64,000 bases of DNA from NCBI GenBank assembly GCA_017303655.1, contig JAFLCE010000003.1, positions 62,001 to 126,000 on the forward strand, read 5' to 3'. Below are positions 32,252-42,040 of the stretch, piece after piece (positions within the stretch are counted from its first letter, which is position 1; the number at the start of each line of letters is the position of its first letter). The stretch is from Anaerolineae bacterium (lineage in GTDB: Bacteria > Chloroflexota > Anaerolineae > Anaerolineales > Villigracilaceae). Both the position numbers and the translations under genes were made by a program. The notes beneath the pieces were generated by a model, which ran no database searches, had not been told where the DNA came from, and was given only the letters and a program-made list of their open reading frames with translations.

Positions 32252-33790
32252 ATGTCCCGCCGAAATTACCTCATCCTCTTTCTGATCGCCCTGGTTGTGC
32301 AGATCATCGTCAGCCGCTTCCAGTCCATTCCCGGCTATCTAGATGCCGACTACTACTACTCCGGTGGCTTACAGTTGGTCCAAGGCAAAGGCTTTACCGA
32401 GCCCTACCTCTGGAATTATCTCGACGACCCGGCTGGGCTTCCCAATCCCTCTCACGGATATTGGCTTCCGCTCGCTTCCATCGTTTCAGCAATGGGAATG
32501 TGGCTCTTGGGTCAGCAAACCTACGAGGCAGGGCGGCTCTTCTTCATATTATTAGCTGCGCTTGTCCCACCCATAACGGCGGCTTTGTCCTATCGCTTTT
32601 TCAAGAATACGGCGGCACTGGCTTGGGTCTCTGGCTTGCTTGCCATCTTCCCTGTCTTTCACCTCCCATTTTTGCCAGTCCCTGATAACTACGGCATTTT
32701 TATGGTGGCGGGTGGCTTGCTCTTCCTTTTATCAGACCGTCCCCGCCCCTGGTTTTGGATGGGGTTGCTCGCCGGAGTCATGTCCCTTGCCCGTAGTGAC
32801 GGTCTGCTCTGGCTGGCGTTGACCTTTCTCTTCATTCTCTGGCGTGTCCGCGATGAAAAATTATCCTTCGTCACCTTGCTTCAATTTGGCGTGTTGGCAT
32901 TCCTTGGTTTCCTTGTGGTCATGGGACCCTGGTATGCCCGCAACTTAAGCGTCTTCGGCACGATCATGTCTCCGGCGGGGAGCCGTGCCTTATGGCTCAC
33001 CACCTATGAAGACACCTTCATTTATCCCGCCTCCCAACTCAGCATGGAATCCTGGCTGGCGAGCGGCTGGAGTGAAATTCTCAAAATACGCTGGTGGGCA
33101 TTCTCCAATAACATTCAAACCGTCTTTGCTGCACAGGGGCACATCATCGTATTTCCATTCATTGTGGCGGGCATGGTTCTTTTACGAAAAGACCGCCGTG
33201 TGCAAATGGGTATCCTTGCCTGGGTATTGTTATTTTTAGTGATGACCTTTATCTTTCCCTTTGCCGGTGCGCGCGGAAGTTTCTTCCATGCCGGCGCAGC
33301 ATTACAGCCGTTGTTCTGGGTACTCGCGCCTTATAGCTTAGATCGTATCGTGGCTTGGGCGCGCAGCAAAGGTCGCTTCACCGACCATGCCTACATTGTG
33401 TTTCGAGCCGCGTTAATTCAAGTCGTCATCATGCTTTCGGTCTGGGTCGTTTGGGTGCGGGTCATCCAAAACGGCTGGGACGAAGGCGAATTGGAATATC
33501 CCGTCATCGAACAGTTTCTCGTTGAAAATGGCGCACAGCCTGAAGAGTCTGTCATCGTTTTAAGTTCTCCCGGTTATTACATGATGACCGGTCGCCAGGC
33601 TTTTGTCCAACCTTATGGGGGCGTGGATACCTTGCTTGCCGTGGCAGAGAAATATGATATTGAATACTTTATCTTTGAACCCGATGGCAGGTTTAAAGAA
33701 CTGACAGATTTTTACAATAACCCGCAAAAGTACGATCAACTCGAATTTTTGGGAGAAGTCAATGAGACGCGTATTTTCCGGTTTCGCTAA
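32252..33790 (+). CDS. GT-C-like (PMT/ArnT-type) membrane glycosyltransferase
   Basis: The 512-residue protein has about twelve hydrophobic segments and a large C-terminal soluble part (about 395-512). The first outward loop holds PGYLDADYYYSGGLQLVQGK, with the acidic pair typical of GT-C catalytic loops, followed by EPYLWNY. It should transfer a sugar from a polyprenyl-phosphate donor outside the membrane. There is no ribosome-binding site; an eight-copy heptamer repeat lies just upstream. The stop overlaps the next gene by 29 nt. Confidence 0.8.
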   Translation: MSRRNYLILFLIALVVQIIVSRFQSIPGYLDADYYYSGGLQLVQGKGFTEPYLWNYLDDPAGLPNPSHGYWLPLASIVSAMGMWLLGQQTYEAGRLFFILLAALVPPITAALSYRFFKNTAALAWVSGLLAIFPVFHLPFLPVPDNYGIFMVAGGLLFLLSDRPRPWFWMGLLAGVMSLARSDGLLWLALTFLFILWRVRDEKLSFVTLLQFGVLAFLGFLVVMGPWYARNLSVFGTIMSPAGSRALWLTTYEDTFIYPASQLSMESWLASGWSEILKIRWWAFSNNIQTVFAAQGHIIVFPFIVAGMVLLRKDRRVQMGILAWVLLFLVMTFIFPFAGARGSFFHAGAALQPLFWVLAPYSLDRIVAWARSKGRFTDHAYIVFRAALIQVVIMLSVWVVWVRVIQNGWDEGELEYPVIEQFLVENGAQPEESVIVLSSPGYYMMTGRQAFVQPYGGVDTLLAVAEKYDIEYFIFEPDGRFKELTDFYNNPQKYDQLEFLGEVNETRIFRFR

Positions 33791-35246
33791 TCCGCTATCG
33801 CGCCGCGACCTGATCGTGCTTGGCGTTGCCACTCTGATCGCCGGTATCATCTATCTGGTTGCCTGTCTACTCGTCTTTCGCATTGGCTTCCCGCTCGACG
33901 ATACTTGGATTCATCTGACCTTTGCCCGCAACTTGGCACAGCATGGCGAGTGGTCATTCCGTTTAGGGATTCCGTCTGCTGGTTCCACTTCGCCGCTCTG
34001 GTCTGCTCTGCTCGCGATCGGCTTTCTCATTAACCTCGAACCTTATATCTGGACTTACTTCCTCGGTCTACTCACCATGTGGGCATTGGGAGTCATCAGC
34101 GAAGTCACCGCGCGTCGCCTCATTTCAACTTATCAACCGCGCCTGCCGTGGGTTGGCTTTTTCATCATCGTCGAATGGCATTTGCTTTGGGCTGCCATGT
34201 CTGGGATGGAAACCCTGCTGCATGGTTTGATTGCCACCACCATTCTTGCCGCGTTGATGATGAACTCGCGCCGCTATCTACCCTTGGGCTTGCTCACCGG
34301 TGTCAGTGTCTGGGTGCGCCCCGACGGCTTGACTCTGCTGGGTCCGCTTGTCTTGGCAGTCATCCTTTTTGAGAAAGATACTCCAGCCCGTTTGCGGGGC
34401 TTATTGCAAGTCTTCATCGGCTTTGGTGCGATCTTCTTCTTTTACTTACTCTTCAACTTGTTGATCGGCGATACGCCCATGCCGAATACTTTTTATGCCA
34501 AACAAGCCGAATATGCCGAGTGGCAGCAATTTCCCATTACGTACCGCTTGAGTGAACTTTTCCTGCAGTTACTGGTCGGACCATCTTTCTTGCTCATCCC
34601 CGGCATCATCATGTGGACTGTTAAATCCATACAAACTCGTTCTTGGGGTAGCTTGCTCGCCTTAACCTGGTCAGTGGGATATATGTTGCTTTACCTTATG
34701 CGCTTGCCCGTCTATCAGCATGGTCGCTATATTATGCCCGCCATGCCGATTTTCTTCCTGATCGGCATCCTTGCCGTAGTCGAGTTTTCATCTGCTAAAA
34801 CATTTGGGCGATATCAGTGGCTTGCCACAACGTCGTGGAATATGAGTCTCACGATGGTCACGCTTCTTTTTGTGGTCCTCGGGGCGCGTGCCTTTGCACG
34901 TGATGTCGCCTTTATCGAGCAGGAAATGGTCGCCACCGCCAAGTGGGTCTTTACCAACCTTCCACCCGATGCGGTCTTGGCTGTCCATGATATCGGGGCG
35001 CTTGGCTACTTCGACGATCATGTTTTGATCGACTTGGCGGGATTGATCACGCCGGAAGTGATTCCTTTCATCCGCGACGAGGAACGCCTGACAGTCTATC
35101 TTAATGAAAAAGAGGCAGATTATCTAGTCGCTTTTTCTGACCTCTACCCAGCCATGATCGTCGGTAAGGCAGTGGATTTTGAGACCAACGGCACGATTGC
35201 TGCTGAAATGGGAGACGTTCGTCTGACAGTCTATCGTTGGAAATGA
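33762..35246 (+). CDS. GT-C-like membrane glycosyltransferase
   Basis: The 494-residue protein has an early hydrophobic segment, then GFPLDDTWIHLTFARNLAQH (about 44-63), whose Asp-Asp pair is the usual GT-C metal or acceptor loop. Further features are PSAGSTSPLWSALLA, ten or more membrane segments and a C-terminal soluble domain with VHDIGALGYF. It resembles the gene at 32252 in plan and overlaps it by 29 nt, so the pair is translated together. Donor and acceptor are unknown; a surface glycan is likely. Confidence 0.82.
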   Translation: MRRVFSGFANPLSRRDLIVLGVATLIAGIIYLVACLLVFRIGFPLDDTWIHLTFARNLAQHGEWSFRLGIPSAGSTSPLWSALLAIGFLINLEPYIWTYFLGLLTMWALGVISEVTARRLISTYQPRLPWVGFFIIVEWHLLWAAMSGMETLLHGLIATTILAALMMNSRRYLPLGLLTGVSVWVRPDGLTLLGPLVLAVILFEKDTPARLRGLLQVFIGFGAIFFFYLLFNLLIGDTPMPNTFYAKQAEYAEWQQFPITYRLSELFLQLLVGPSFLLIPGIIMWTVKSIQTRSWGSLLALTWSVGYMLLYLMRLPVYQHGRYIMPAMPIFFLIGILAVVEFSSAKTFGRYQWLATTSWNMSLTMVTLLFVVLGARAFARDVAFIEQEMVATAKWVFTNLPPDAVLAVHDIGALGYFDDHVLIDLAGLITPEVIPFIRDEERLTVYLNEKEADYLVAFSDLYPAMIVGKAVDFETNGTIAAEMGDVRLTVYRWK

Positions 35247-35312
35247 GAGAATGGGTTAAAATACAGGCATGCTCGAAGAAAAATCCAGACAAAAGAGAGA
35301 TTGGGCATTGGA

Positions 35313-36008
35313 ATGAATCAAATTACATTGCTAATTGTGGACGATCACCCGCTTTTCCGGCAGGGTGTAGTGGATGCACTTTCACTGGAGACCGACATGC
35401 GGGTCATTGCCCAGTCTGCGACCGGGGATGAAGCGCTGGAACTGATCCGCTCGAAGAAGCCGAATGTTGCCATTCTGGATGTGAATTTGCCTGGCATGAA
35501 TGGGCAGCAGATCACTCATCTGGTCGCACAAGATAAGACCACAACCCGCATCATCTTGATGACAGGCTATGACGATATCGAACAGGCTATTCATGCGGCA
35601 CTTGCAGGTGCGCATGGCTATTGCTCAAAAGATATCGAACCTCAGAATTTATCCCGCATTATTCGCGAAGTGGCAGAAGGCAAGTTTGTTTTTGCCAATA
35701 ATGTATTTACCCGCCGCGAACTTGAATTGTGGGTGGAAGAAAGCATGGAAGGCGCACGCCGTTCCTATAGTGAACCCGGTGCTCCTTTCCATCCATTGTC
35801 TGACCGTGAGATGGAAGTGTTGGCGTGTGTGGTACGCGGTATGAGTAATAAAGAAATCGCCACATTGCTGGGCATCAGTCATCAGACGGTTAAGAATCAT
35901 GTCACCGCGATTCTCCGCAAATTTGGCGTGGAAGACCGCACACAGGCAGTTGTGTACGCCCTCAAGCGCGGCTGGGTGACCTTAAGAGATACCGACATTC
36001 GATCGTAG
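35313..36008 (+). CDS. NarL/DegU-type response regulator
   Basis: The 231-residue protein joins a receiver domain with phosphoacceptor Asp56 (ILDVNLPGMNG), Thr84 and a Lys in CSKDIEP to a LuxR-type HTH near 165-225. The HTH reads LSDREMEVLACVVRGMSNKE and GISHQTVKNHVTAILRKFGV. It would bind DNA when phosphorylated by the kinase gene 9 nt downstream. The ATG at 35313 is preferred over a TTG four codons earlier. The Tad pilus genes just downstream are obvious candidate targets, by position only. Confidence 0.9.
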   Translation: MNQITLLIVDDHPLFRQGVVDALSLETDMRVIAQSATGDEALELIRSKKPNVAILDVNLPGMNGQQITHLVAQDKTTTRIILMTGYDDIEQAIHAALAGAHGYCSKDIEPQNLSRIIREVAEGKFVFANNVFTRRELELWVEESMEGARRSYSEPGAPFHPLSDREMEVLACVVRGMSNKEIATLLGISHQTVKNHVTAILRKFGVEDRTQAVVYALKRGWVTLRDTDIRS

Positions 36009-36017
36009 GAGTTTTGC

Positions 36018-37019
36018 ATGTCTGAGGATGTAGATTACAAAAGTGAATTGGAAGAGACCCAGCGCGCGCTGCGTGAGATCAAGTTGATGATGGATCAAAG
36101 CCAGGGAGAACTCTCCAAAATAACCCAACGCAATACGGCGATCACTTCGCATTTGCAGCAAGTGCAAAAGCAGGGCGGTTCGGCGGAAGAAGTTAAGATG
36201 GCATATGATTCTGCCCTCGATGCTCAACAGCGTCTGTTTGTAATGCGTGGGCAGTTGGAAAAGCTACAAAACGATAAATCTCATTTGGAAAAATACAAGG
36301 TTGTATTGGAAGATATGGTTTCCCCGGGCTCAGATGGCGTCATGAGTTCTGCGGCGGCGAATTCTGCTAAAGAACAAATGACGGGCATTGAGATGATCGT
36401 CAACGCACAAGAGGCGGAACGACAAAGACTATCCCGTCAGATGCATGATGGACCCGCCCAAGCCCTTTCTAATTTCATTTTACAGACTGAAATTGCCATG
36501 CGCCTTTTGGATGTTGATCCTGCTCAGGCAAAGGAAGAGCTTGGAAGTTTAAAGACCTCTGCCATGAGTACCTTTCAAAAGGTAAGAAATTTCATTTTTG
36601 AACTGCGTCCCATGATGTTAGATGACCTTGGACTGGTTCCTACGCTTAAAAAATATGCCGATGCTTTCAAGGAGCAATCTGGCATGGATGTCAGTGTTAC
36701 CGTCTCCGGGACGGAACGCAGGCTGGAGCCGTACCTCGAAGTGATGATTTTCCGTGCTGTACAGGAGCTATTGGGGAATGCTTCGCGTCACAGCCAGGCG
36801 ACAATGGTCAAAGTGCACCTTGACCTGGGCAATGAATTTTTGCGCGTAAGCGTCGATGATAACGGCCGCGGCTTTGACCCGGAAAACTTAAAAGACTCCA
36901 ACAGCTTGGGCTTGAAGTTGATCCGCGAACGGTCTGAAATGCTGGGTGGAAAATTTGAGATCGATAGCGCAATTGGCTCCGGTGCGAAAATTTCATTTAC
37001 GGTACAAGCGAAGATATAA
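36018..37019 (+). CDS. Soluble DegS-like sensor histidine kinase
   Basis: The 333-residue cytoplasmic kinase has no membrane segment. Residues 1-100 are strongly helical and charged, likely a coiled coil. The HisKA_3 box holds His143 (RLSRQMHDGPAQAL). The HATPase domain has an N box (LLGNASRHS) and a G box (DDNGRGFDPENL). The layout matches DegS/LiaS-like kinases that phosphorylate NarL-type regulators. Its partner is the regulator 9 nt upstream. The signal it senses is intracellular or protein-mediated. Confidence 0.9.
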   Translation: MSEDVDYKSELEETQRALREIKLMMDQSQGELSKITQRNTAITSHLQQVQKQGGSAEEVKMAYDSALDAQQRLFVMRGQLEKLQNDKSHLEKYKVVLEDMVSPGSDGVMSSAAANSAKEQMTGIEMIVNAQEAERQRLSRQMHDGPAQALSNFILQTEIAMRLLDVDPAQAKEELGSLKTSAMSTFQKVRNFIFELRPMMLDDLGLVPTLKKYADAFKEQSGMDVSVTVSGTERRLEPYLEVMIFRAVQELLGNASRHSQATMVKVHLDLGNEFLRVSVDDNGRGFDPENLKDSNSLGLKLIRERSEMLGGKFEIDSAIGSGAKISFTVQAKI

Positions 37020-37045
37020 ATAACCCTACTAACAAGATTGTAAAG

Positions 37046-37073
37046 AAAATCCGGGAAAGAACCCTGGATTTTA
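37046..37073 (+). terminator. Weak hairpin after the kinase gene
   Basis: AAAATCCGGG and CCCTGGATTTT pair with one bulged base around AAAGAA. The trailing T run is only inside the stem. It may attenuate transcription into the Tad genes. Confidence 0.4.
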
Positions 37074-37106
37074 GCGCCTATAAATATGCTTTTGCCATTT
37101 TTCCTG

Positions 37107-37126
37107 TATAATGAACATGGTATAAA
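37107..37126 (+). promoter_or_regulatory. Candidate -10 elements before the Tad operon
   Basis: TATAAT (37107-37112) and TATAAA (37121-37126) lie 40-60 nt before the CpaB start, after the kinase gene's hairpin. No well-spaced -35 was found, so this is only a candidate. Confidence 0.3.
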
Positions 37127-37165
37127 ATGCACGCTTGATATAGTGCATGTCGAGAGGAGAAAATT

Positions 37166-38281
37166 ATGCGTCGTGGTCGTACTCTGATTTTGGTGCTTCT
37201 GATTGTTGTCATTGCCTTGGGGGTTGGCTTTGTAATCTTGCAGCAATTTGTTTTTAATCAACCTGAGGTGGCAGAAGGTCCCGTTTATGTTGAGGTATTT
37301 TATGCTGCGCAGAATATTTCTCAAGGCGGACGCATCACAGAAGATGTATTGGCCACGTTGCAGATTCCCCAGGAAAACGTAGTCTCGGTCATGTATACGA
37401 GGGATGAACTCCCTTTCCTCGTGGATAAGATCGCCAAACTTCCTCTTGATCAGGGCGTTGTAATCACAGAGGCGATGGTCACCGATTCTTCCTCGGGCGT
37501 TTCAGTTTCAGGTCCGCAATGGGCAGCGTTGATTCCCACCGGGATGACAGCCATGTCGATCCCTACTGATCGTCTTTCCGTTTCCGGATATGCGGTTACT
37601 GATGGTGCACATGTAAATGTTAATGCCTGTCTACTCTTTGTCGATGTAGACCCGGCATATCAAACGGTTTTACCCAATCAAACAGCTGTACTTACGGGTA
37701 CGGGTATTGGTCGCCTTGAAGGTAGTGAAGGGCAGGGCTTTGTATCGGAAGGTTTACCGATCTTGTCGTTGGGTGTGGTTTCTTCGGGTTCTCCACAAGG
37801 ACGCTTGGAATTAGATCCCTCCGTTCAACAACCTTACTTCATCATTCCTTCCGAAGCGCAACGACCTCGCATGGTATGCCAAACACTTCTCCAGGATGTG
37901 ACTGTTCTTAAATTAGGAAATTTCCCGCTTGTGGCAGTTGATACGACTGCGGCAGCAGATCCTGCTGCCGCGCCTGCCGACCCCAATGCTGAACAAGCGG
38001 CTCCAGTTGCGCCTGATCTTGTCACTTTGATCGTGAGCCCGCAAGACTCTGTAACTTTGTCTTATCTCGTATATACAAACGCGCGAATCATCCTCACCTT
38101 ACGCAACCCTGCTGATGAAGGACGTCTGGCAACCGAGGCTTCTACACTTCAATTCCTGCTGAGTCAATACAACATTCCTGTTCCGGCGAAACTTCCATAT
38201 GCCATGCAGCCTGCACTAACGACACTTACATCGCCGGTGCTGCCCAACGATGCGCCGCCTGCCGAAGAACCTCAGCAATAA
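37166..38281 (+). CDS. cpaB: Tad/Flp pilus assembly protein CpaB
   Basis: The 371-residue protein has a single N-terminal membrane segment (about 7-27), then a SAF-like domain: QNISQGGRITEDVLATLQIP at about 50-69, DQGVVITEAMV and a beta-rich middle. A Pro/Ala-rich linker lies at about 265-285. CpaB/RcpC works outside the membrane in Flp pilus assembly. GAGAGGAGAAAATT is a strong ribosome-binding site. It heads the run CpaB-CpaE-CpaF-TadB-TadC. No secretin gene accompanies it, as expected for a cell envelope without a classical outer membrane. Confidence 0.88.
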   Translation: MRRGRTLILVLLIVVIALGVGFVILQQFVFNQPEVAEGPVYVEVFYAAQNISQGGRITEDVLATLQIPQENVVSVMYTRDELPFLVDKIAKLPLDQGVVITEAMVTDSSSGVSVSGPQWAALIPTGMTAMSIPTDRLSVSGYAVTDGAHVNVNACLLFVDVDPAYQTVLPNQTAVLTGTGIGRLEGSEGQGFVSEGLPILSLGVVSSGSPQGRLELDPSVQQPYFIIPSEAQRPRMVCQTLLQDVTVLKLGNFPLVAVDTTAAADPAAAPADPNAEQAAPVAPDLVTLIVSPQDSVTLSYLVYTNARIILTLRNPADEGRLATEASTLQFLLSQYNIPVPAKLPYAMQPALTTLTSPVLPNDAPPAEEPQQ

Positions 38282-38315
38282 TAATCTCTTCATCTTATGA
38301 TCGGATATTTTAAAA

Positions 38316-39560
38316 ATGGCTGTTGATAAAATTCGGGTTTTGATTGTTGATGACATCGCGGAAACTCGCGAGAATGTTCGAAAGTTGCTGCAATTCGAAT
38401 CCGATGTTGAAGTGGTAGGTACCGCTCGGACCGGCAAAGAAGGGATTCAGCTCTCGCAAGAGTTGGATCCAGATGTCATTCTGATGGATATTAATATGCC
38501 GGATATTGATGGCATCACTGCAACTGAAAATATCCGCCAGCGTTCACCGCATATTCAGGTTGTCATTCTTTCGGTTCAAAGCGACCAGAACTATATGCGC
38601 CGAGCCATGCTAGCAGGCGCTCGTGACTTTTTAACAAAACCTCCGATGGGGGATGAGTTGATCTCTGCGATTAAACGCGCTGGAGAAATGGCGCACGGTG
38701 AGCGTGATAAGGGCGCCAAACAGCAAATGGCTGTATCAGCGGGTGGGGGCGCCCCGGGTATGATGGGTGGCTTCTCGCCTTTGCCACAAGGCAAGATCGT
38801 ACTTGTTTATAGCCCCAAGGGTGGAACGGGTTGTACAACTATTGCAGTCAATCTGGCGATTGCTTTGAACAATGAAGATACCCGTTCGGTTCTCATTGAC
38901 GGTAATTTACAATTTGGCGATGTCGCGGTTTTTGTCAACGAACAAGGTAAAAACACGATTGTGGATATTGCCCCGCGTGTGGATGATCTTGATGCGGAAA
39001 TTTTGGAAGATATTCTGATAAAGCATGAAGCTTCCGGCGTACGAATTCTGGCTGCCCCACAACGGCCAGAGATGGCAGAAAAGATCAGCACAGACCAATT
39101 CATAAAGGTCTTGCAATTTATGCAGAAGATGTATTCTTATGTTGTCGTTGATACTTCTTCTATTTTGACCGATGTTATTCTGTCAGCAATCGACCTGAGT
39201 GACGTGATCGTCCTTGTCACCACACAGGAAATTCCCGCCATAAAGAATTCGCGGCTGATTTTGGACCTGTTGAAAACAATGGGAATCAATAAGGACCGTA
39301 TTATTTTTACGATGAACCGTTTTGATAAGCGCATCGCCATTACCCCGGAACGAATCAGCGAGAATTTAAAGCACGAAGTTTCTGCTGTTATTCCTCTGGA
39401 CGAAAAAGTTGCGATTACTGCCGTTAATCGAGGTGTTCCTTTTATGCTCGACAATAGAGCCCAACCAATTGGAAAAGGACTTCTTTCACTTGCAGAGGTA
39501 GTACGTGCTCGAATGATTGCACTGGAAAGTGAAAGCGAAGCTGCCGCTGCAAAACGGTAA
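38316..39560 (+). CDS. cpaE: CpaE/TadZ-like ATPase with N-terminal receiver domain
   Basis: The 414-residue protein joins an intact receiver (acidic residues at 12-13, phosphoacceptor Asp58 in LMDINMP, Lys in LTKP) to a MinD/ParA-like ATPase. The ATPase has a deviant Walker A, SPKGGTGCTT (about 166-174), and VVVDTSSIL. A Gly/Gln/Met linker lies between. CpaE/TadZ proteins place the pilus machine at its cell site. Here all receiver residues are present, so phosphorylation may control placement. Confidence 0.9.
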   Translation: MAVDKIRVLIVDDIAETRENVRKLLQFESDVEVVGTARTGKEGIQLSQELDPDVILMDINMPDIDGITATENIRQRSPHIQVVILSVQSDQNYMRRAMLAGARDFLTKPPMGDELISAIKRAGEMAHGERDKGAKQQMAVSAGGGAPGMMGGFSPLPQGKIVLVYSPKGGTGCTTIAVNLAIALNNEDTRSVLIDGNLQFGDVAVFVNEQGKNTIVDIAPRVDDLDAEILEDILIKHEASGVRILAAPQRPEMAEKISTDQFIKVLQFMQKMYSYVVVDTSSILTDVILSAIDLSDVIVLVTTQEIPAIKNSRLILDLLKTMGINKDRIIFTMNRFDKRIAITPERISENLKHEVSAVIPLDEKVAITAVNRGVPFMLDNRAQPIGKGLLSLAEVVRARMIALESESEAAAAKR

Positions 39561-39571
39561 GGAGTTAGGTT

Positions 39572-41044
39572 ATGTCATTACTTAGACGTATAGAGCAAGG
39601 TCAAAATACTGGGAGTAGTAATAATACCAACCAACCCAGTCCTGCTGCTCCGGCACAGGGTCAACCCAAACCTGCAGGTGGTGAAGGACAAGGCGCAGGT
39701 GGAGGCGGCGACGCTTCCCGTCTGTCTTCCTTGCAGGCGAGGCGTGTCAGTGCACCAATCACATCTCCGCAGGCCGGATCCTATTTTGATTTAAAGACCC
39801 GGGTTCAGAATAAACTTCTGGCTGAGATCGACCCTTCCATGGATGTAACGCGGACGGATGAAGTACGCCGTACCATTCAAAATCTTTTTGAGCAAATTCT
39901 TACGGAAGAGAATATTGTTCTTTCAAGGCCTGAGCGGGCGCGCCTTTTTGAACAGATTTCAGCTGAAATTCTGGGATTTGGTCCTTTGCAATCCCTACTT
40001 GAAGATGACACTATCACTGAAATCATGGTGAACGGACCAAAGAATGTTTATATCGAGCGCAAGGGTAAAGTCCACCGTGTGCCGATCACCTTTGAAAGCA
40101 ATGACCATGTCATGCGTATCATTGACCGTATCGTGGCGCCGTTGGGACGTCGTATCGACGAATCCAGCCCATATGTGGATGCACGTCTCCCTGATGGGTC
40201 TCGTGTAAATGCAGTCATTCCACCCATCTCTCTAGTGGGACCGGTTTTGACCATTCGTAAATTTTCAAAAAATCCGATTACAGTCGACCAGATGGTTCAA
40301 TTTGGTTCGATCAGCCAGGAATCGGTTCAGTTCCTCAAGGCATGTGTTGAGGCGCGATTGAACATTATTATTTCCGGTGGTACGGGTTCTGGCAAGACTA
40401 CGTTACTCAATGTTCTTTCTGGTTTCATTCCTTCTGATGAACGTATTCTTACCATCGAGAATGCTGCTGAGCTGCAGTTGCGTCAGGAACATGTTGTGAC
40501 CTTGGAATCACGCCCGGCAAACATTGAAGGTCGTGGCGAAATTACGATCCGCGATCTTGTGATGAATGCCCTTCGTATGCGCCCAGAACGCATTATTGTA
40601 GGGGAGTGCCGTGGTGGTGAAACGCTTGACATGTTACAGGCGATGAACACGGGTCACGATGGTTCCATGACCACTGCACATGCCAATACACCGCGTGATG
40701 CTCTAGCTCGTATTGAGACTATGTGTTTGATGGCTGGCATGGATTTGCCTGTGCGTGCCATTCGTGAACAGGTCTCAAGTGCGGTCGACCTCATCTGCCA
40801 GCAGGAACGTATGCGTGATGGTACTCGTAAGGTGACGACGATCACTGAAGTAAGCGGCATGGAAGGTGATGTGATTACCATGACGGATATCTTTGTATTC
40901 GAACAGACGGGCACTGAGAATGGACGCATTATTGGTCGTCTTCGCCCGACGGGACTTCGTCCGAAGTTCATGGATAAGATTGAAGCGGCAGGCATCCATT
41001 TGCCCCCGTCTATTTTTGGTATCGGCGAGCGCCGAAGGTATTAA
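39572..41044 (+). CDS. cpaF: Tad pilus secretion ATPase CpaF/TadA
   Basis: The 490-residue protein has a low-complexity Gln/Gly/Pro start (about 8-50). The rest is a type II/IV secretion ATPase: [20 protein letters not shown], Walker [10 protein letters not shown] (about 269-277), an Asp box, Walker [21 protein letters not shown] and the His box TTAHANTP. It powers pilin polymerisation at the inner face of the membrane. It begins 11 nt after the CpaE stop with GGAG upstream. Confidence 0.93.
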   Translation: MSLLRRIEQGQNTGSSNNTNQPSPAAPAQGQPKPAGGEGQGAGGGGDASRLSSLQARRVSAPITSPQAGSYFDLKTRVQNKLLAEIDPSMDVTRTDEVRRTIQNLFEQILTEENIVLSRPERARLFEQISAEILGFGPLQSLLEDDTITEIMVNGPKNVYIERKGKVHRVPITFESNDHVMRIIDRIVAPLGRRIDESSPYVDARLPDGSRVNAVIPPISLVGPVLTIRKFSKNPITVDQMVQFGSISQESVQFLKACVEARLNIIISGGTGSGKTTLLNVLSGFIPSDERILTIENAAELQLRQEHVVTLESRPANIEGRGEITIRDLVMNALRMRPERIIVGECRGGETLDMLQAMNTGHDGSMTTAHANTPRDALARIETMCLMAGMDLPVRAIREQVSSAVDLICQQERMRDGTRKVTTITEVSGMEGDVITMTDIFVFEQTGTENGRIIGRLRPTGLRPKFMDKIEAAGIHLPPSIFGIGERRRY

Positions 41045-41082
41045 TCGATGTTAATCGTGGCGGATAGCCAGGAAGAAGTACA

Positions 41083-42039
41083 ATGACCTGGATCATTATC
41101 ATTGGCGGCATCATCTTGATCATCCTGCTAACAGTGGGCGTGGTTGTTTCGTCAAACAGTGAGCGCGCGATCGTTGAGGAACGCCTAAGCCAATATCTTG
41201 AAGACGATAATCAGAAGAACCTCGATAAGGAAGCCCAGAAATATGTAATTACCAACTGGGTTTCCAAACGGGTTGAAAAAACCTCTTATGGTGATCGTAT
41301 TGCGCGTGAGCTGGCTCGCGCCGATTTGAAATTTAAGGTTGCTGAATATTTAGTTCTGATTTTGTTAAGCATATTTTTGGGGGCGTTGCTTGCCTGGTTC
41401 CTTGGCAATCAACACCCTGTTTCTGCCTTGATCGGGGCTGTCATCGGCATCTTTGCCCCGCGGATTTATGTTAAGAATCAGCAAAAACAGCGCTTGAAGA
41501 AATTTAATGACCAACTTCCAGATATGCTCAACTTGATGGTCAATGGTCTGCGCGCTGGGTATTCCACTACCCAGGCGATGGAAGCGATTAGCAAGGAATT
41601 GCCATCTCCTATTAATGACGAATTCCGGCGGGTTGTGCAGGAAATGCAAATCGGCATTCCCATGGAAACTGCACTTGATAATCTCTTACGGCGCATTCCC
41701 AGCGAAGATCTAGATTTTGTCGTAACCGCCATCAATGTTCAACGTGAAGTCGGTGGTAACCTCTCGGAAATTCTTGATAACATTTCATTTACCATCCGTG
41801 AGCGTATACGTATTAAAGGTGAGGTTCGCGTGCTTACGGCTCAAGTTCGTACTTCTGGTACGGTGCTTTCCTTAATTCCGTTTGGGCTTACACTTATCCT
41901 ATGGTTCTTGAACCCGGATTATTTGCTTTCTGTCACACAGGGTGGTCCGATTTGTACTGCGGCTATTATTTGTGTGGTCCTAGGTTTGATTTCCTCCAGT
42001 TATTTTATTATGATGAAGATTGCGGATATCGAGGTGTAA
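41083..42039 (+). CDS. tadB: Tad pilus inner-membrane platform protein TadB
   Basis: The 318-residue protein has an N-terminal membrane segment (about 3-22), a second pair (about 90-125) and a T2SSF domain: FNDQLPDMLNLMVNGLRAGYS, VVQEMQIGIP and NVQREVGGNLSEILDNIS. Two C-terminal membrane helices follow. It forms the platform on which the CpaF ATPase acts. GGAAGAAGTACA precedes the ATG. It ends just before TadC. Confidence 0.92.
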   Translation: MTWIIIIGGIILIILLTVGVVVSSNSERAIVEERLSQYLEDDNQKNLDKEAQKYVITNWVSKRVEKTSYGDRIARELARADLKFKVAEYLVLILLSIFLGALLAWFLGNQHPVSALIGAVIGIFAPRIYVKNQQKQRLKKFNDQLPDMLNLMVNGLRAGYSTTQAMEAISKELPSPINDEFRRVVQEMQIGIPMETALDNLLRRIPSEDLDFVVTAINVQREVGGNLSEILDNISFTIRERIRIKGEVRVLTAQVRTSGTVLSLIPFGLTLILWFLNPDYLLSVTQGGPICTAAIICVVLGLISSSYFIMMKIADIEV

Positions 42040-42040
42040 T

